Assembly (NCBI GenBank): GCA_964567585.1 | Contig: CAZMND010000001.1 | Span: forward strand, 13,228-77,227 | Source of the DNA: CALZKI01 sp964567585 | GTDB taxonomy: Bacteria; Bacillota; Clostridia; Lachnospirales; Lachnospiraceae | Direction of reading: 5' to 3' | DNA: 64,000 nt | Shown: positions 41,207 to 50,670 of the stretch, piece by piece | Layout: the number at the start of each line of letters is the position of its first letter | How positions within the stretch are numbered: the stretch's first letter is position 1 | The notes under the pieces: model-generated | Database searches by the model: none | Told to the model about the DNA's origin: nothing | Seen by the model: the letters and a program-made list of their open reading frames with translations, nothing else | Position numbers and translations under genes: made by a program

Positions 41207-42211
41207 CTATCGAATCCTCTCCGGAAATCCGACTTTTTTCTGCACTTTTCTGAGTGTCTTTGTAGCATAATAATTGGCTTTATCGGCATTTTCCTTGATA
41301 ATGCCGTCAATGTATGCCTTATCCTTTGAAAGTTCATCAAAACGTGTCTGGATTGGTGTCAAAATGTCTGCTACCGCTTCCCCTACGGCAAGCTTAAAGT
41401 CGCCGTAGCCTTTGCCCTCAAATTCCTTTTCGATATCATCTGTTGACTTTCCTGTACATGCACTGTAAATATCGATTAAGTTCATAATGCCCGGCTGGTT
41501 TTCGCTGTAACGAACGCACGCTTCCGAATCTGTAACCGCACGTTTAAACTTACGAATAATGGTATCTCTATCGTCCATAAGATAAATACTGGCATTTGGA
41601 TTTTCATCCGATTTTGACATTTTCTTTGTAGGCTCCTGAAGACTCATAATCTTCGCACCTGCCTTGCCAAGGTATGGTTCAGGTACTGTAAATACATCCC
41701 CATAAATAGCATTAAATCTCTGTGCAAGGTCACGAGTGAGTTCAAGGTGCTGCAACTGGTCTTTTCCAACCGGTACAACATCCGCCTGATAAAGTAAAAT
41801 GTCTGCCGCCATCAAAACAGGATACGTAAACAAACCTGCGTTAATGTTATCTGCATGTTTTGCCGCTTTATCTTTAAACTGTGTCATTCTGTTTAATTCG
41901 CCCATATAAGTAAAACAGTTCAAAATCCAAGACAATTCTGTATGTCCTGATACATGGGACTGATAATAAATGCAGTTTTTCTGTGGGTCAAGTCCTGCCG
42001 CAATATACAAAGTAAGCAAGTTTCTTGCTCTTTTTCTAAGCTCCGCAGGGTCCTGACGAACTGTAATGGAATGTAAATCCACCACCGAATAAAAACATTC
42101 ATATTCGTCACTCAATGTGAGCCAGTTTTTAAGCGCACCAAGGTAATTCCCCAAAGTCAGATTACCCGTCGCCTGCATTCCGCTAAATAACACTTTCTTA
42201 CCATCTATCAT
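41207..42211 (-). CDS. trpS: Tryptophanyl-tRNA synthetase
   Basis: Class I synthetase charging tRNA-Trp. The HIGH-like motif reads TGNLTLGNYLGALKNW and the second class I motif reads KKMSKSDENP. 334 residues, normal size. RBS GGAGG precedes the ATG. The leader is only about 24 nt from the predicted start, so no T-box is present. Confidence 0.97.
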   Translation of the reverse strand: MIDGKKVLFSGMQATGNLTLGNYLGALKNWLTLSDEYECFYSVVDLHSITVRQDPAELRKRARNLLTLYIAAGLDPQKNCIYYQSHVSGHTELSWILNCFTYMGELNRMTQFKDKAAKHADNINAGLFTYPVLMAADILLYQADVVPVGKDQLQHLELTRDLAQRFNAIYGDVFTVPEPYLGKAGAKIMSLQEPTKKMSKSDENPNASIYLMDDRDTIIRKFKRAVTDSEACVRYSENQPGIMNLIDIYSACTGKSTDDIEKEFEGKGYGDFKLAVGEAVADILTPIQTRFDELSKDKAYIDGIIKENADKANYYATKTLRKVQKKVGFPERIR

Positions 42212-42241
42212 AATAATGTTCCTCCAAATTTCATCCTTAAA

Positions 42242-42270
42242 AGTATACTATTTGACAACCTTTACGTCAA
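42242..42270 (-). promoter_or_regulatory. Promoter of trpS
   Basis: Minus strand TTGACG (42270-42265), 17-bp spacer, TATACT (42247-42242). Confidence 0.65.
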
Positions 42271-42308
42271 GTTTTCCTATAAATTCCAATCGTTTTGCCT
42301 GATATTAT

Positions 42309-42614
42309 TTAATTGTGGCAACCACAATCATCATTATTCATATTGTACATAGAATAACGGTTATTTCCAAAAGTATCCGATGTCATATTACTGCCACAGG
42401 AATTTGTATCACATTCTGTTCTTGTAATAACTGTCTGTGTTCTTGTGCAGTTATTATCGCAATCATTATTGCGTTCCTCTCGTCTTGAATCCCTACGCGA
42501 ATCTCTGCGGGAATTATCACAAGAGCTTCCACAGCCATTATTCCGGCTACTGCCACAAGAAGAATTACAATTCCCCAGTAATAATAAAAGAATAATTATA
42601 AAGCAACAATTCAT
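42309..42614 (-). CDS. Small Cys/Asn/Arg-rich protein with hydrophobic N-terminus
   Basis: 101 residues. A hydrophobic run (FIIILLLLLGN) is followed by Cys/Ser/Gly-rich segments, three SRRD/E units (about residues 35-47), more cysteines and a C-terminus ending DDCGCHN. About a dozen cysteines suggest metal binding or disulfide cross-linking, as in spore coat or cell-surface proteins, but I recognise no family. RBS GAGAGG. Own gene between trpS and the DUF5662 gene. Confidence 0.6.
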   Translation of the reverse strand: MNCCFIIILLLLLGNCNSSCGSSRNNGCGSSCDNSRRDSRRDSRREERNNDCDNNCTRTQTVITRTECDTNSCGSNMTSDTFGNNRYSMYNMNNDDCGCHN

Positions 42615-42674
42615 AAAAAGTGCCTCTCACTTTTTTGATATATACTATGTTGCCGCCCATCTATGTGTTACAGA

Positions 42675-43205
42675 TTACTTTTTTAAAAATTCCTTTTTCA
42701 TATAAGCAAAGGTCTCTTTTTCACCTTTTTCACTGAGCATTGTCAGGAAAAACTCCAGCCACTTTCTTGTTTCATCGTGAAGCGGGGCCGGGTCTCTACC
42801 CAACTTATAGTATTCAAGTGCTGAAGAATCCGTATAACTTTCCCCATTATATACTTTACACGCTGCAATACGGTCCATAATCATTTCCGCAATGTATTTA
42901 CGCGGCATTGGAACCGGCATCATTCCTCCCGGAACTCTCGTGCTGTAATCAATCCAATACTCATAATGGTGTTTGTTTCGGCCCTTGTGATGTAGCCATG
43001 CACTGGAGTAGCCGATATCCTCTCGCTCTGCATTATTCGGACTTCTTGTCCCTTGATAATACTTCATTCCAACCTTAAATTCAGTGGGAGAATACTTGGA
43101 TAAATCATGAGTCAGCCCCTGCCAGTAAAGTCCTACTTTAAAGCAGCCTTTTCGAACCAGAAATCTATGATATGTTATCGTTTTAAAATGCTTCCACGCT
43201 TTCAT
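42675..43205 (-). CDS. DUF5662 family protein
   Basis: 176 residues matching a family common in Clostridia. Conserved motifs: YWQGLTHDLSKYSPTEF, WLHHKGRNKHHYEYW and the MIMDRIAACKVY helix. The His/Asp pattern (HDLSK, HHKGRNKHH) suggests a metal-binding HD-like helical fold, function unknown. No close operon partner. Confidence 0.8.
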   Translation of the reverse strand: MKAWKHFKTITYHRFLVRKGCFKVGLYWQGLTHDLSKYSPTEFKVGMKYYQGTRSPNNAEREDIGYSSAWLHHKGRNKHHYEYWIDYSTRVPGGMMPVPMPRKYIAEMIMDRIAACKVYNGESYTDSSALEYYKLGRDPAPLHDETRKWLEFFLTMLSEKGEKETFAYMKKEFLKK

Positions 43206-43326
43206 CGCATCAACCTCTTAATCTAATCATCTTTCCTATTGTATCATTACTTGCTATTTTTTTCATCATAAGCTACAATATTTTTATAAAAATTTTTACG
43301 TCCTTTGGACAATGAAAGGAACTACT

Positions 43327-43650
43327 ATGGGAAAACAAAAAAATCAAGATGACGAAATGACTGTAACATTAGAACTCGATGAAGGCAGTGTTACTTGCGC
43401 CATTTATACAATTTTAGAAGTAAACGGAAAGGATTATATCGTACTTATGCCACTGGATGAAAACGGTGAAAATACAGATGGTATTTACTGGTTCTACGGC
43501 TACAGCGAAAATCCGGATGACCCCAACGAAGAACCTGAATTAATCTACATTGAAAGCGAAGAAGAATACGAAATGGTCGCTGATGCTTTCGATGAATATT
43601 TAGACGGCGTTGAATTTGATGAATTGGTAGATGTAGAAGACGAAGAATAG
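43327..43650 (+). CDS. DUF1292 domain protein (YrzB-like)
   Basis: 107 residues, very acidic, with VTLELDEGSVTCAIYTILEVNGKDYIVLMPL and a C-terminal EYEMVADAFDEYLD block typical for DUF1292. Start taken at ATG 43327, which follows AAAGGA by six bases; ATG 43312 has none. Function unknown; related genes often lie near alaS/yrrK in Firmicutes, but not here. It ends one base before the convergent helicase gene. Confidence 0.8.
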   Translation: MGKQKNQDDEMTVTLELDEGSVTCAIYTILEVNGKDYIVLMPLDENGENTDGIYWFYGYSENPDDPNEEPELIYIESEEEYEMVADAFDEYLDGVEFDELVDVEDEE

Positions 43651-43651
43651 T

Positions 43652-45478
43652 CTATTTTGATACGGTAAACGCACATTCCTTTATGAATCTGCTTACCGTA
43701 TCTTTTTTTGTGTCATTTTCTACAAAGGTAACACACAAACTTTTTGCACTTCTGGTCAGTGCCACATAAAACATGCGCCGCTCCTCTTCCAATTCCTCTT
43801 TCGAAAGTTTTTTACCATATGGAACACTTCCCTCATTTAAATACGGTATGATTACACTGTCAAATTCCAGCCCTTTCGCTCCGTGAAAAGTATAAAGAAA
43901 AACACTTGCGTCTATGACTTCATTTTTTCTGACATCCGCCTCATCCATAGTTTCTTCCAATTTTACATATTCCATCCATTCCCGCATTGTTTCATACATT
44001 CCCGCACGTTCTTTTAATTCATCCATATCCGCCTTGAATTTTTCCACATCCTCCCTCGATATACAATTTTCTGAAGTATATGCTTCATATCCAATTCCTT
44101 TTAAAATATAACTGATTGCGAATTTAGGACTCATTTTTTCAATACGCTTTAGTTCTTCCTTCAGTTGCATTATCTTTTCGTTGTTAATATCCAAACAATC
44201 AAATTTCAATTTTTCTTCATCCCAATTTGCAAACAACTCTCTGCTTATAAAGCGCATCGGACGGTTTAAAAAGCTAAACAGTCTTTTCCTGCTTTTATCA
44301 ATTCCACTCGCAAACATAAGGTATCCGATAATAGGTCTTATATACATAGATTTATAAAAATTGACAGTTTTTTCTTGCATATAAAATTCAATTTTCTCTT
44401 TTCTAAGCTGTTCTGCAAAATATGATAACTGACTGTTGGTGCGACAAAGAATGGCGATTGTTTCACAGGTATTATGCTCTGAGAATTCTTTCACTTTTTT
44501 TAATACATCTTTTCGTTCTTCTTCCTTCGAAACGAAACATTTACACTGTACAAATCCGTTGTTCTCTTTTCCCGAAATCAGTTGCTTTGGAAAACGGCTT
44601 TGATTGTGCCCGATCAGTTTTGAAGATACCTCTACAATTTCTTTCGGACACCTGTAATTGATATTTAGTATGACTTTTTGTACCCCAAAAAAATCAGTTT
44701 CAAACTGCCGGAAATTTTCTCCTTTGGCACCACGAAACCTATAAATAGACTGGTCATCATCTCCTACCACAAACAAGTTTCCTCCTTTCCCCGCAAGCAA
44801 TGACACCAGTTCGTACTGAACCTCGTTTACATCTTGAAACTCATCTACCAGCACATATTTGACTTCACTATTAAGCCGGTTTAATGCCCTCATATTATCT
44901 TTTAGCAGTCTTAACGATAAAATAAGGATGTCATCATAGTCCATCTTATTTTGTTCAAAATTGAAATAGTTATATTTCTTAAGCAAATCCTCAAATTGAT
45001 CATAAGTAAAACCTATGTTTTCTATTTCCTTTATACACTCTACGCCATTCTTTTGTTTGGAAAAGCAGGTCAGAATCTCCTGCAACAGATTATTTGATAT
45101 ACGTATGTTAGAATACTCTGACTTTAATAGAGCTTCTAAATTATTGTATTTTTGTTTTGTTGTCATAATGGAATAATTACGATATTCATAAGAACGTTTT
45201 AAAACAGAATAAAAATAAGAATGAACGGTACCAAAAAATGGGCTTTCGTCTTTTAGATTTAAGATTTTTGCAGCTCTTTCTTTCATCTCTTTCGCCGCTG
45301 CTTTTGTAAATGTGATTACCAATATATTTTTAGGTGATATGTGTAACTCATCAATCAGATACTTTATCCGATAAAGAAGCACTGTCGTTTTACCGGACCC
45401 GGGTCCTGCCAGAATCATAGCAGGACCAAGTCCTAAATGAATTGCTTCTTTTTGTTTGTCATTGAAATTAGATTTCAT
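43652..45478 (-). CDS. UvrD/Rep-family (superfamily 1) DNA helicase
   Basis: 608 residues with motif I AGPGSGKTT, Ia TFTKAAAKEM, motif II VDEFQDVN, motif III VVGDDDQSIYRFRGA, motif IV NYRCP, motif V TFHGAKGLEFDSV and VI EEERRMFYVALTRS. It is 3'-5' translocase machinery for repair or recombination. Shorter than UvrD or PcrA (about 720), as in many Clostridial paralogues. It overlaps the end of gltX by 11 bp. Confidence 0.92.
   Translation of the reverse strand: MKSNFNDKQKEAIHLGLGPAMILAGPGSGKTTVLLYRIKYLIDELHISPKNILVITFTKAAAKEMKERAAKILNLKDESPFFGTVHSYFYSVLKRSYEYRNYSIMTTKQKYNNLEALLKSEYSNIRISNNLLQEILTCFSKQKNGVECIKEIENIGFTYDQFEDLLKKYNYFNFEQNKMDYDDILILSLRLLKDNMRALNRLNSEVKYVLVDEFQDVNEVQYELVSLLAGKGGNLFVVGDDDQSIYRFRGAKGENFRQFETDFFGVQKVILNINYRCPKEIVEVSSKLIGHNQSRFPKQLISGKENNGFVQCKCFVSKEEERKDVLKKVKEFSEHNTCETIAILCRTNSQLSYFAEQLRKEKIEFYMQEKTVNFYKSMYIRPIIGYLMFASGIDKSRKRLFSFLNRPMRFISRELFANWDEEKLKFDCLDINNEKIMQLKEELKRIEKMSPKFAISYILKGIGYEAYTSENCISREDVEKFKADMDELKERAGMYETMREWMEYVKLEETMDEADVRKNEVIDASVFLYTFHGAKGLEFDSVIIPYLNEGSVPYGKKLSKEELEEERRMFYVALTRSAKSLCVTFVENDTKKDTVSRFIKECAFTVSK
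43659..43709 (+). terminator. Terminator of the DUF1292 gene inside the helicase coding region
   Basis: GATACGGTAA (43659-43668) pairs perfectly with TTACCGTATC (43693-43702), then TTTTTTT. It lies over the last 20 codons of the convergent helicase gene. Confidence 0.8.
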
Positions 45479-46925
45479 TTTCTAATTTTTCAATACCTTT
45501 ATTAATTCTCGCAATAGTTTCTTCTTTTCCGAGAATTTCCATAATTTCCGTAGCACCGCAAGGAGTCATCTGTTTACCTGATACGGCTGTTCTGACAGGC
45601 CAGAGTGCAAAACCGTTTTTGCAGCCTTTTTTCTCTACATATCCCATAAGAAGGTTATAGAGTGCATCATTGGAATAATCATCCTGGGCTTCAAATAATG
45701 GCAATACCTCTTTTAATACTTCCAGAGAAGATGTTGCATCTGTTTTCATTTTTTTATGAGTATACATATCAATGCTGTATTCCGGTAATTCTTCAAAGAA
45801 ATCTACTAATTCAAAAATATCAGGGAATACTTCAATTCTTGTTTTTACCATTTCGGCAATTTTCTTTAAGTCGTAATCCTTTGTAATTGCTTTTTTAAGA
45901 TACGGCTGGGCCATAGCGTAGAATTTGTCAAATTCCATAGCCTTCATATATTCGCCGTTCATCCATTTTAATTTGGTGTAGTCAAATACCGCCGGTGACT
46001 TTGACATATGACGATAATCAAATGCTTTAATCAATTCATCTAACGAAAAGATTTCTTCCGTACCTGACGGGCTCCAGCCAAGGAGAGCTACAAAGTTAAG
46101 AATCGCTTCTGAAATAAAGCCCTGTTCAATCAAATCTTCGTAAGAAGAATGTCCGCATCTTTTTGATAATTTATGGTGTTCTTCATCCGTAATAAGCGGA
46201 CAGTGAACATATACCGGTACTTCCCAGCCAAATGCTTCGTATAAACGGTTGTATTTTGGTGATGAAGATAAATATTCATTACCACGTACAACGTGTGTAA
46301 TTCCCATCAAATGGTCATCTACTACATTAGCAAAATTGTATGTCGGGAAGCCATCTGATTTAATTAAAATCATATCATCCAGTTCAGAGTTATCTACAGT
46401 TATATCACCGTAAATTTCATCCTTGAATGTAGTTGTTCCTGTTGTCGGGTTGTTCTGTCTGATAACATACGGAACACCTGCAGCTAACTTGGCTTCTACT
46501 TCTTCTTTTGATAAATGAAGACAATGTTTGTCATATACATTGATTTCTTTGCCCTCAATCACCTGATTTAAAGTAGCAAGTCTTTCTTTATCGCAGAAAC
46601 AATAATATGCTTCGCCTTTTTCTACTAATTTTTTGGCATATTCCAAATAGATACCGGACTTCTGTCTGTCACTCTGGACATAAGGTCCAAAGCCTTTATC
46701 CTTGTCAGGACCTTCATCATGAACAAGTCCTGTTTTTTCCAAAGTTCTGTAAATAATGTCTACAGCACCTTCTACCAGTCTTTCCTGGTCTGTATCTTCA
46801 ATACGAAGAATAAAATCTCCGTCTTCGTGTTTTGTAATTAAATATGCATATAAAGCTGTTCTTAAATTACCAACATGCATCCTTCCTGTTGGACTTGGTG
46901 CAAATCTGGTTCTTACTTTAGCCAT
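45468..46925 (-). CDS. gltX: Glutamyl-tRNA synthetase
   Basis: 485 residues. Class I motifs FAPSPTGRMHVGNLRTALYAYL and HHKLSKRCG are clear; the C-terminal anticodon-binding part follows. In Clostridia this enzyme often charges both tRNA-Glu and tRNA-Gln (family knowledge). It lies 18 bp after the hydrogenase gene and overlaps the helicase gene, so the three form one transcript. Confidence 0.97.
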   Translation of the reverse strand: MAKVRTRFAPSPTGRMHVGNLRTALYAYLITKHEDGDFILRIEDTDQERLVEGAVDIIYRTLEKTGLVHDEGPDKDKGFGPYVQSDRQKSGIYLEYAKKLVEKGEAYYCFCDKERLATLNQVIEGKEINVYDKHCLHLSKEEVEAKLAAGVPYVIRQNNPTTGTTTFKDEIYGDITVDNSELDDMILIKSDGFPTYNFANVVDDHLMGITHVVRGNEYLSSSPKYNRLYEAFGWEVPVYVHCPLITDEEHHKLSKRCGHSSYEDLIEQGFISEAILNFVALLGWSPSGTEEIFSLDELIKAFDYRHMSKSPAVFDYTKLKWMNGEYMKAMEFDKFYAMAQPYLKKAITKDYDLKKIAEMVKTRIEVFPDIFELVDFFEELPEYSIDMYTHKKMKTDATSSLEVLKEVLPLFEAQDDYSNDALYNLLMGYVEKKGCKNGFALWPVRTAVSGKQMTPCGATEIMEILGKEETIARINKGIEKLENEI

Positions 46926-46943
46926 TTTCTTTCCTCCGAGTTT

Positions 46944-48428
46944 CTAATCTTCTTTTTTTGGTAGTTTTTCTTTGGAGTCTGCCTGGAATCCTGCAACACT
47001 CTTCATAGCTACCGGAATCGCAATATTTGTACCTGCGCCTGCGATACAACCTCCCGGGCATGCCATACCTTCAATCAAACAACCATTTTTCTTTCCGGCT
47101 TTGGCAAGAAGCAACATTTTCTTACATTCTGCCAGACTTTCTGCGTGTTCAATATGAACCTCCACATCCGGATAATATTCTTTCACACAAGCTTCAATGG
47201 CACTGGCAACACCGCCTGCAACACCATAGCCTCTTCCGGCTGCTGTTGCATCTTCCATCTCATCTTCTGCTACAACTTCTTCTAAAACAATACCTTTTGC
47301 ATCAAACATACCCATAAGTTCTTCAAAAGTAATAACAAAGTCTACTTCTGAACGGATAGTTCTACGGGATGCTTCCAGTTTCTTAGATGCACAAGGTCCG
47401 ATAAATACTACGCTCGCATCAGGATGTTCTTCCTTCATAATTCTTGCTGTTGCTACCATCGGTGTCAACGCATTGGAAATCTTATCAATAGTTTCCGGGA
47501 AAAAGTTCTTTGCAAGAACAGACCATGACGGACAACAGGAGGTCAAACTGAATGCCTGTTTTCCGGAAGCCACTTCATTCACATAATGTTCTGCTTCTGC
47601 AATGGCACCCAAATCCGCACCAATAGCCGTTTCATAAACTTCTGCAAACCCAAGCTGTTTCAGCGCAGTCTTCACCTGGCCGGGTGTTACAGTTGCCCCA
47701 AACTGACCTACGAAAGCCGGTGCAATCTGTGCCATAATTTTTCGTCCTGACTGCATCGCTCTAATGAGCTGGAATATCTGTGATTTATCTGCAATAGCAC
47801 CAAATGGGCAACTTACCATACACTGGCCACAGGATACACACAAACTGGTATCAATACAAGCTCGTCCCATTCTGTCGTTTTTAATGGCATTAACGCCGCA
47901 CGCTACTGCACAAGGTCTTACCTGATGTGAAATTGCATCATAAGGACAAATGGATTTACATTTACCACATTTGATACATTTTTCCTGATTAATAAAGGAT
48001 TTACCATCTCTGATTTCGATGGCCCCCTTAGGACACACTTCCCTACAAGGATGTGCAAGACAACCCATACATTTATTTGTTACTTCATAGCGGTTCTCAG
48101 GACACGCATTACATGCTGACGGAATAACCTGCATTAAAGGCGGTTCATAATATTTTTCATCAATATTACTTTCTTCCAAGCCCTGTGTAACATGAACAGG
48201 TGCATTTTCAGGACGCAAACTCATACCCATTGCAAGACGAATACGTTCTCTGACAATGGCACGTTCCCTGTAAACACTTTCTCTACATTCCGGCTCATCA
48301 TAATCCACAATTTTATATGGCAAAGCTTCCACATCATCAATCAAGTTTGTTGAATTGTATGCAAGATTGGAAACCTCTTTAAAAATTCTTCTACGGGTTT
48401 TTCTTACCTGAGTGTCAATTCCTCTCAT
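46944..48428 (-). CDS. [FeFe]-hydrogenase, group B type
   Basis: 494 residues. Three or four 4Fe-4S binding clusters are indicated: CNACPENRYEVTNKC-type, CMGCLAHPCREVC, CIKCGKCKSICP and CVSCGQCMVSCP. The H-cluster domain has TSCCPSW, IGPCASKKLEA and EGMACPGGCIAG. Group B enzymes are widespread in gut Clostridia and probably work with ferredoxin; direction of catalysis is not certain. Start is ATG 48428 (GGAG five bases before); a TTG at 48452 is less likely. Upstream lies a short inverted repeat. Confidence 0.9.
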   Translation of the reverse strand: MRGIDTQVRKTRRRIFKEVSNLAYNSTNLIDDVEALPYKIVDYDEPECRESVYRERAIVRERIRLAMGMSLRPENAPVHVTQGLEESNIDEKYYEPPLMQVIPSACNACPENRYEVTNKCMGCLAHPCREVCPKGAIEIRDGKSFINQEKCIKCGKCKSICPYDAISHQVRPCAVACGVNAIKNDRMGRACIDTSLCVSCGQCMVSCPFGAIADKSQIFQLIRAMQSGRKIMAQIAPAFVGQFGATVTPGQVKTALKQLGFAEVYETAIGADLGAIAEAEHYVNEVASGKQAFSLTSCCPSWSVLAKNFFPETIDKISNALTPMVATARIMKEEHPDASVVFIGPCASKKLEASRRTIRSEVDFVITFEELMGMFDAKGIVLEEVVAEDEMEDATAAGRGYGVAGGVASAIEACVKEYYPDVEVHIEHAESLAECKKMLLLAKAGKKNGCLIEGMACPGGCIAGAGTNIAIPVAMKSVAGFQADSKEKLPKKED

Positions 48429-48467
48429 ATTTTCTCCATCCTTCTGAAGCAAATTTTTATGTACTTG

Positions 48468-48489
48468 CGTGCAAAATTATAATCGCACG
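48468..48489. promoter_or_regulatory. Inverted repeat around the hydrogenase -10 region
   Basis: CGTGC (48468-48472) and GCACG (48485-48489) flank a TATAAT-like sequence on the minus strand (48482-48477). It may be an operator of the hydrogenase operon. Confidence 0.35.
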
Positions 48490-48619
48490 ACACCAATTTA
48501 TATTTTCGCATAAATACAAAAAGAAATCAAGGTCTTTGGTCTCTGTTACTTGAAAAAATCCCCGTTTAGATGTATTATTTTATTAACATTTTACACTTTA
48601 ATGAGAAGGGAGCTTTTTT

Positions 48620-50083
48620 ATGAAGCAAAAAAATTTACCAGAATTTGCAGTCAATAACAAATTTGTTAGAAATGCACACTTAGTGGTAGCTTTAGTTATG
48701 GTATTGTTCTGCGTATTACAGGCCGCCGGTGGTATGAAAAGCTGGGGATATGCACTCCTTGCTTTAGTACTTGGCATAGTTCCTGTTATCTTGGAATTTA
48801 TCTTCTATTCCAAAGACAAAGAGACAAAGTTAATAAAACATTTTGCCGGTATTGGCTTTATGATTTTCTACACTTTTTCAGTTTTCACGGCATCTACATA
48901 CATCGTATTTTTATTTATTATGCCAATGCTTTTAGTTATGATGGTATATAACGATGTCCGCTACTCTATCTTCTTAAATTCCGCTGTCATTATTGATAGT
49001 ATCGTATTGGTCGCAATTGATTCAAAAACAGGTCAATTTAATTATGGTAGCAGTGACGCAATGGTTGTTCAGATTGTTTCTGTTATTTTAATTTCTGTTT
49101 ATTGTATTCTCACAGCGAACACTTTAAATAAAAATAACAGAAAGAAATTGCAGATTTTAGCCAGCGAACAGGAAAAATCCGAATCTGCTTTAGTACACCT
49201 TTCTAAAGTATCTGAAAATACAGAAACTCGTATTACTGCTGTATATGAAGACTTAGAAAAATTAAATGCTGTTTCCAAAGAAACTATGGAAACCATGGAA
49301 GCACTTTCTCATGGTGCTAATGATACTGCAAACGCTGTACAAAACCAGCTTACTCAGACCAGGACCATTCAGGATAAGATTCAGTTAGTTAGTGATGCTA
49401 CCACTCAGATAACCGAGAATATGAAACACACCTTGAACGTTTTGGAAACCGGTAACAGCGATGTAGCTAATCTTGTTGAAAAGGTTGAAGTATCTGTTCA
49501 AAATGGGGCTGATGTAACAGAGAAGTTAAAAACACTGGAAAAATACATTGAAGAAATGAATACCATTGTAGAATTAATCGGTGGAATCGCCACACAAACC
49601 AGTATGCTTGCTTTAAATGCCAGTATCGAAGCTGCAAGAGCCGGTGAGGCAGGCCGTGGTTTTTCAGTAGTTGCTACTGAAATTTCAAAAATGGCTACTC
49701 AGACTCAGGAGGCTACCGGAAATATTACAGAATTAATCACTAATATTTCCACTGCGATTAGTCAGTCTGTAGATGTTATTTATGAAATGATTGAAGGTAT
49801 TAATGAGGAAAAACAATCTACACTTAACACAGAAGAAAGTTTTAAACTCATTCAGAAAAACACCTTGGCGATTCGTGACAATATTGATAACCTTGCAAAA
49901 GATATTGGCGAAGTAAAAGAAGTAAATGATGCAATTACCGAGTCGATAAAAACGGTATCCACTATTTCCGAAGATGTTTCTGCCTATGCAACAAAAACAA
50001 TGACTTCAGAAGAAGAAAACGAAATCTTATTAGGTGCAATTTCAGACAAAATGCAAGAACTTATGGAATTGCTAAACGAATAG
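48620..50083 (+). CDS. Methyl-accepting chemotaxis protein with membrane-embedded N-terminus
   Basis: 487 residues. Five or six membrane helices fill residues about 17-175 with no large outer domain, then coiled coil and the signalling hairpin tip with MLALNASIEAARAGEAGRGFSVVATEISKMA, which binds CheA/CheW. The sensor is therefore probably within or under the membrane. RBS GAAGGGAG. Monocistronic, closed by a terminator. Implies chemotaxis/motility genes elsewhere. Confidence 0.92.
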   Translation: MKQKNLPEFAVNNKFVRNAHLVVALVMVLFCVLQAAGGMKSWGYALLALVLGIVPVILEFIFYSKDKETKLIKHFAGIGFMIFYTFSVFTASTYIVFLFIMPMLLVMMVYNDVRYSIFLNSAVIIDSIVLVAIDSKTGQFNYGSSDAMVVQIVSVILISVYCILTANTLNKNNRKKLQILASEQEKSESALVHLSKVSENTETRITAVYEDLEKLNAVSKETMETMEALSHGANDTANAVQNQLTQTRTIQDKIQLVSDATTQITENMKHTLNVLETGNSDVANLVEKVEVSVQNGADVTEKLKTLEKYIEEMNTIVELIGGIATQTSMLALNASIEAARAGEAGRGFSVVATEISKMATQTQEATGNITELITNISTAISQSVDVIYEMIEGINEEKQSTLNTEESFKLIQKNTLAIRDNIDNLAKDIGEVKEVNDAITESIKTVSTISEDVSAYATKTMTSEEENEILLGAISDKMQELMELLNE

Positions 50084-50095
50084 CTTTAAGAATGA

Positions 50096-50136
50096 AAAAC
50101 CTCTTATTATCACCTAGCGGGACAATAAGAGGTTTT
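50096..50136 (+). terminator. Terminator after the chemotaxis receptor
   Basis: AAAACCTCTTATT (50096-50108) pairs with AATAAGAGGTTTT (50124-50136), then CTTTATG. Confidence 0.85.
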
Positions 50137-50189
50137 CTTTATGCCCTTATCTAACACCCTGCATATCTCACACACAAAAAACATTCCAA

Positions 50190-50197
50190 CATATAAT
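50190..50197 (+). promoter_or_regulatory. Candidate sigma-E -10 element of cotJ operon
   Basis: CATATAAT, 38 bp before the cotJA ATG, fits the sporulation sigma-E -10 box (CATACAAT). cotJ is sigma-E dependent in Bacillus. A clear -35 element is not seen. The same octamer precedes spoIVA. Confidence 0.45.
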
Positions 50198-50235
50198 ATA
50201 TTAAATCGATGTAAAAAATATGAAAGGTATACGCT

Positions 50236-50406
50236 ATGCAGGAATACAAATTTGAACAAATTTTAGACCGCGGCGAAGTTGCAATGGCCTATGTCCCGTG
50301 GCAGCATTTAACCACTATTTACGAAAATCTGGATGAAGCTTTAATGAACGGTACAATTTTCCCTGAACTCAACAAACCATTCGAAGGAAGGAGATGTATA
50401 AAATAA
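50236..50406 (+). CDS. cotJA: Spore coat-associated protein CotJA
   Basis: A 56-residue protein. The MAYVPWQHLTTIYENLDEAL block and FPELNKPFEG end are the CotJA signature. It belongs to the inner coat in Bacillus and needs CotJC. The stop overlaps the start of cotJB (TAATG), giving translational coupling. First gene of cotJABC. Confidence 0.9.
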   Translation: MQEYKFEQILDRGEVAMAYVPWQHLTTIYENLDEALMNGTIFPELNKPFEGRRCIK

Positions 50407-50669
50407 TGGCACAATCAAATTCAAAAGCCCAGTTACTCCACGATATTACCGTAATCGGTTTTGTATTATATGATTTGAATCTTTATCTTGATACACATCC
50501 TACCGACCAAAACGGCCTTGATTACTTTAACCACTACAACAAAATTTACGCTCAGATGCGTAAAGAATATGCTTTAAGATATGGACCATTAACAGCCAAC
50601 TACTATGAAAGAATGAACAATGAATGGACCTGGGTAACTCAGAAAATGCCATGGGAAGGAGAATGTTAA
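50406..50669 (+). CDS. cotJB: Spore coat protein CotJB
   Basis: 87 residues. LLHDITVIGFVLYDLNLYLDTHP and YERMNNEWTWVTQKMPWEGEC are typical for CotJB. Start at ATG 50406 within TAATG; an earlier in-frame ATG at 50394 would sit on top of the GGAG ribosome site. It is followed after one base by cotJC. Confidence 0.92.
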   Translation: MAQSNSKAQLLHDITVIGFVLYDLNLYLDTHPTDQNGLDYFNHYNKIYAQMRKEYALRYGPLTANYYERMNNEWTWVTQKMPWEGEC

Positions 50670-50670
50670 T

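Noticed and set aside
41207..42300. T-box riboswitch before trpS
   Set aside because: The promoter lies about 30-60 bp before the ATG; there is no room and no T-box sequence.
42445..42705. Plus-strand frame rich in Leu/Ser opposite the Cys-rich protein
   Set aside because: It is a shadow of the minus-strand gene, with no ribosome site and composition dictated by the complement.
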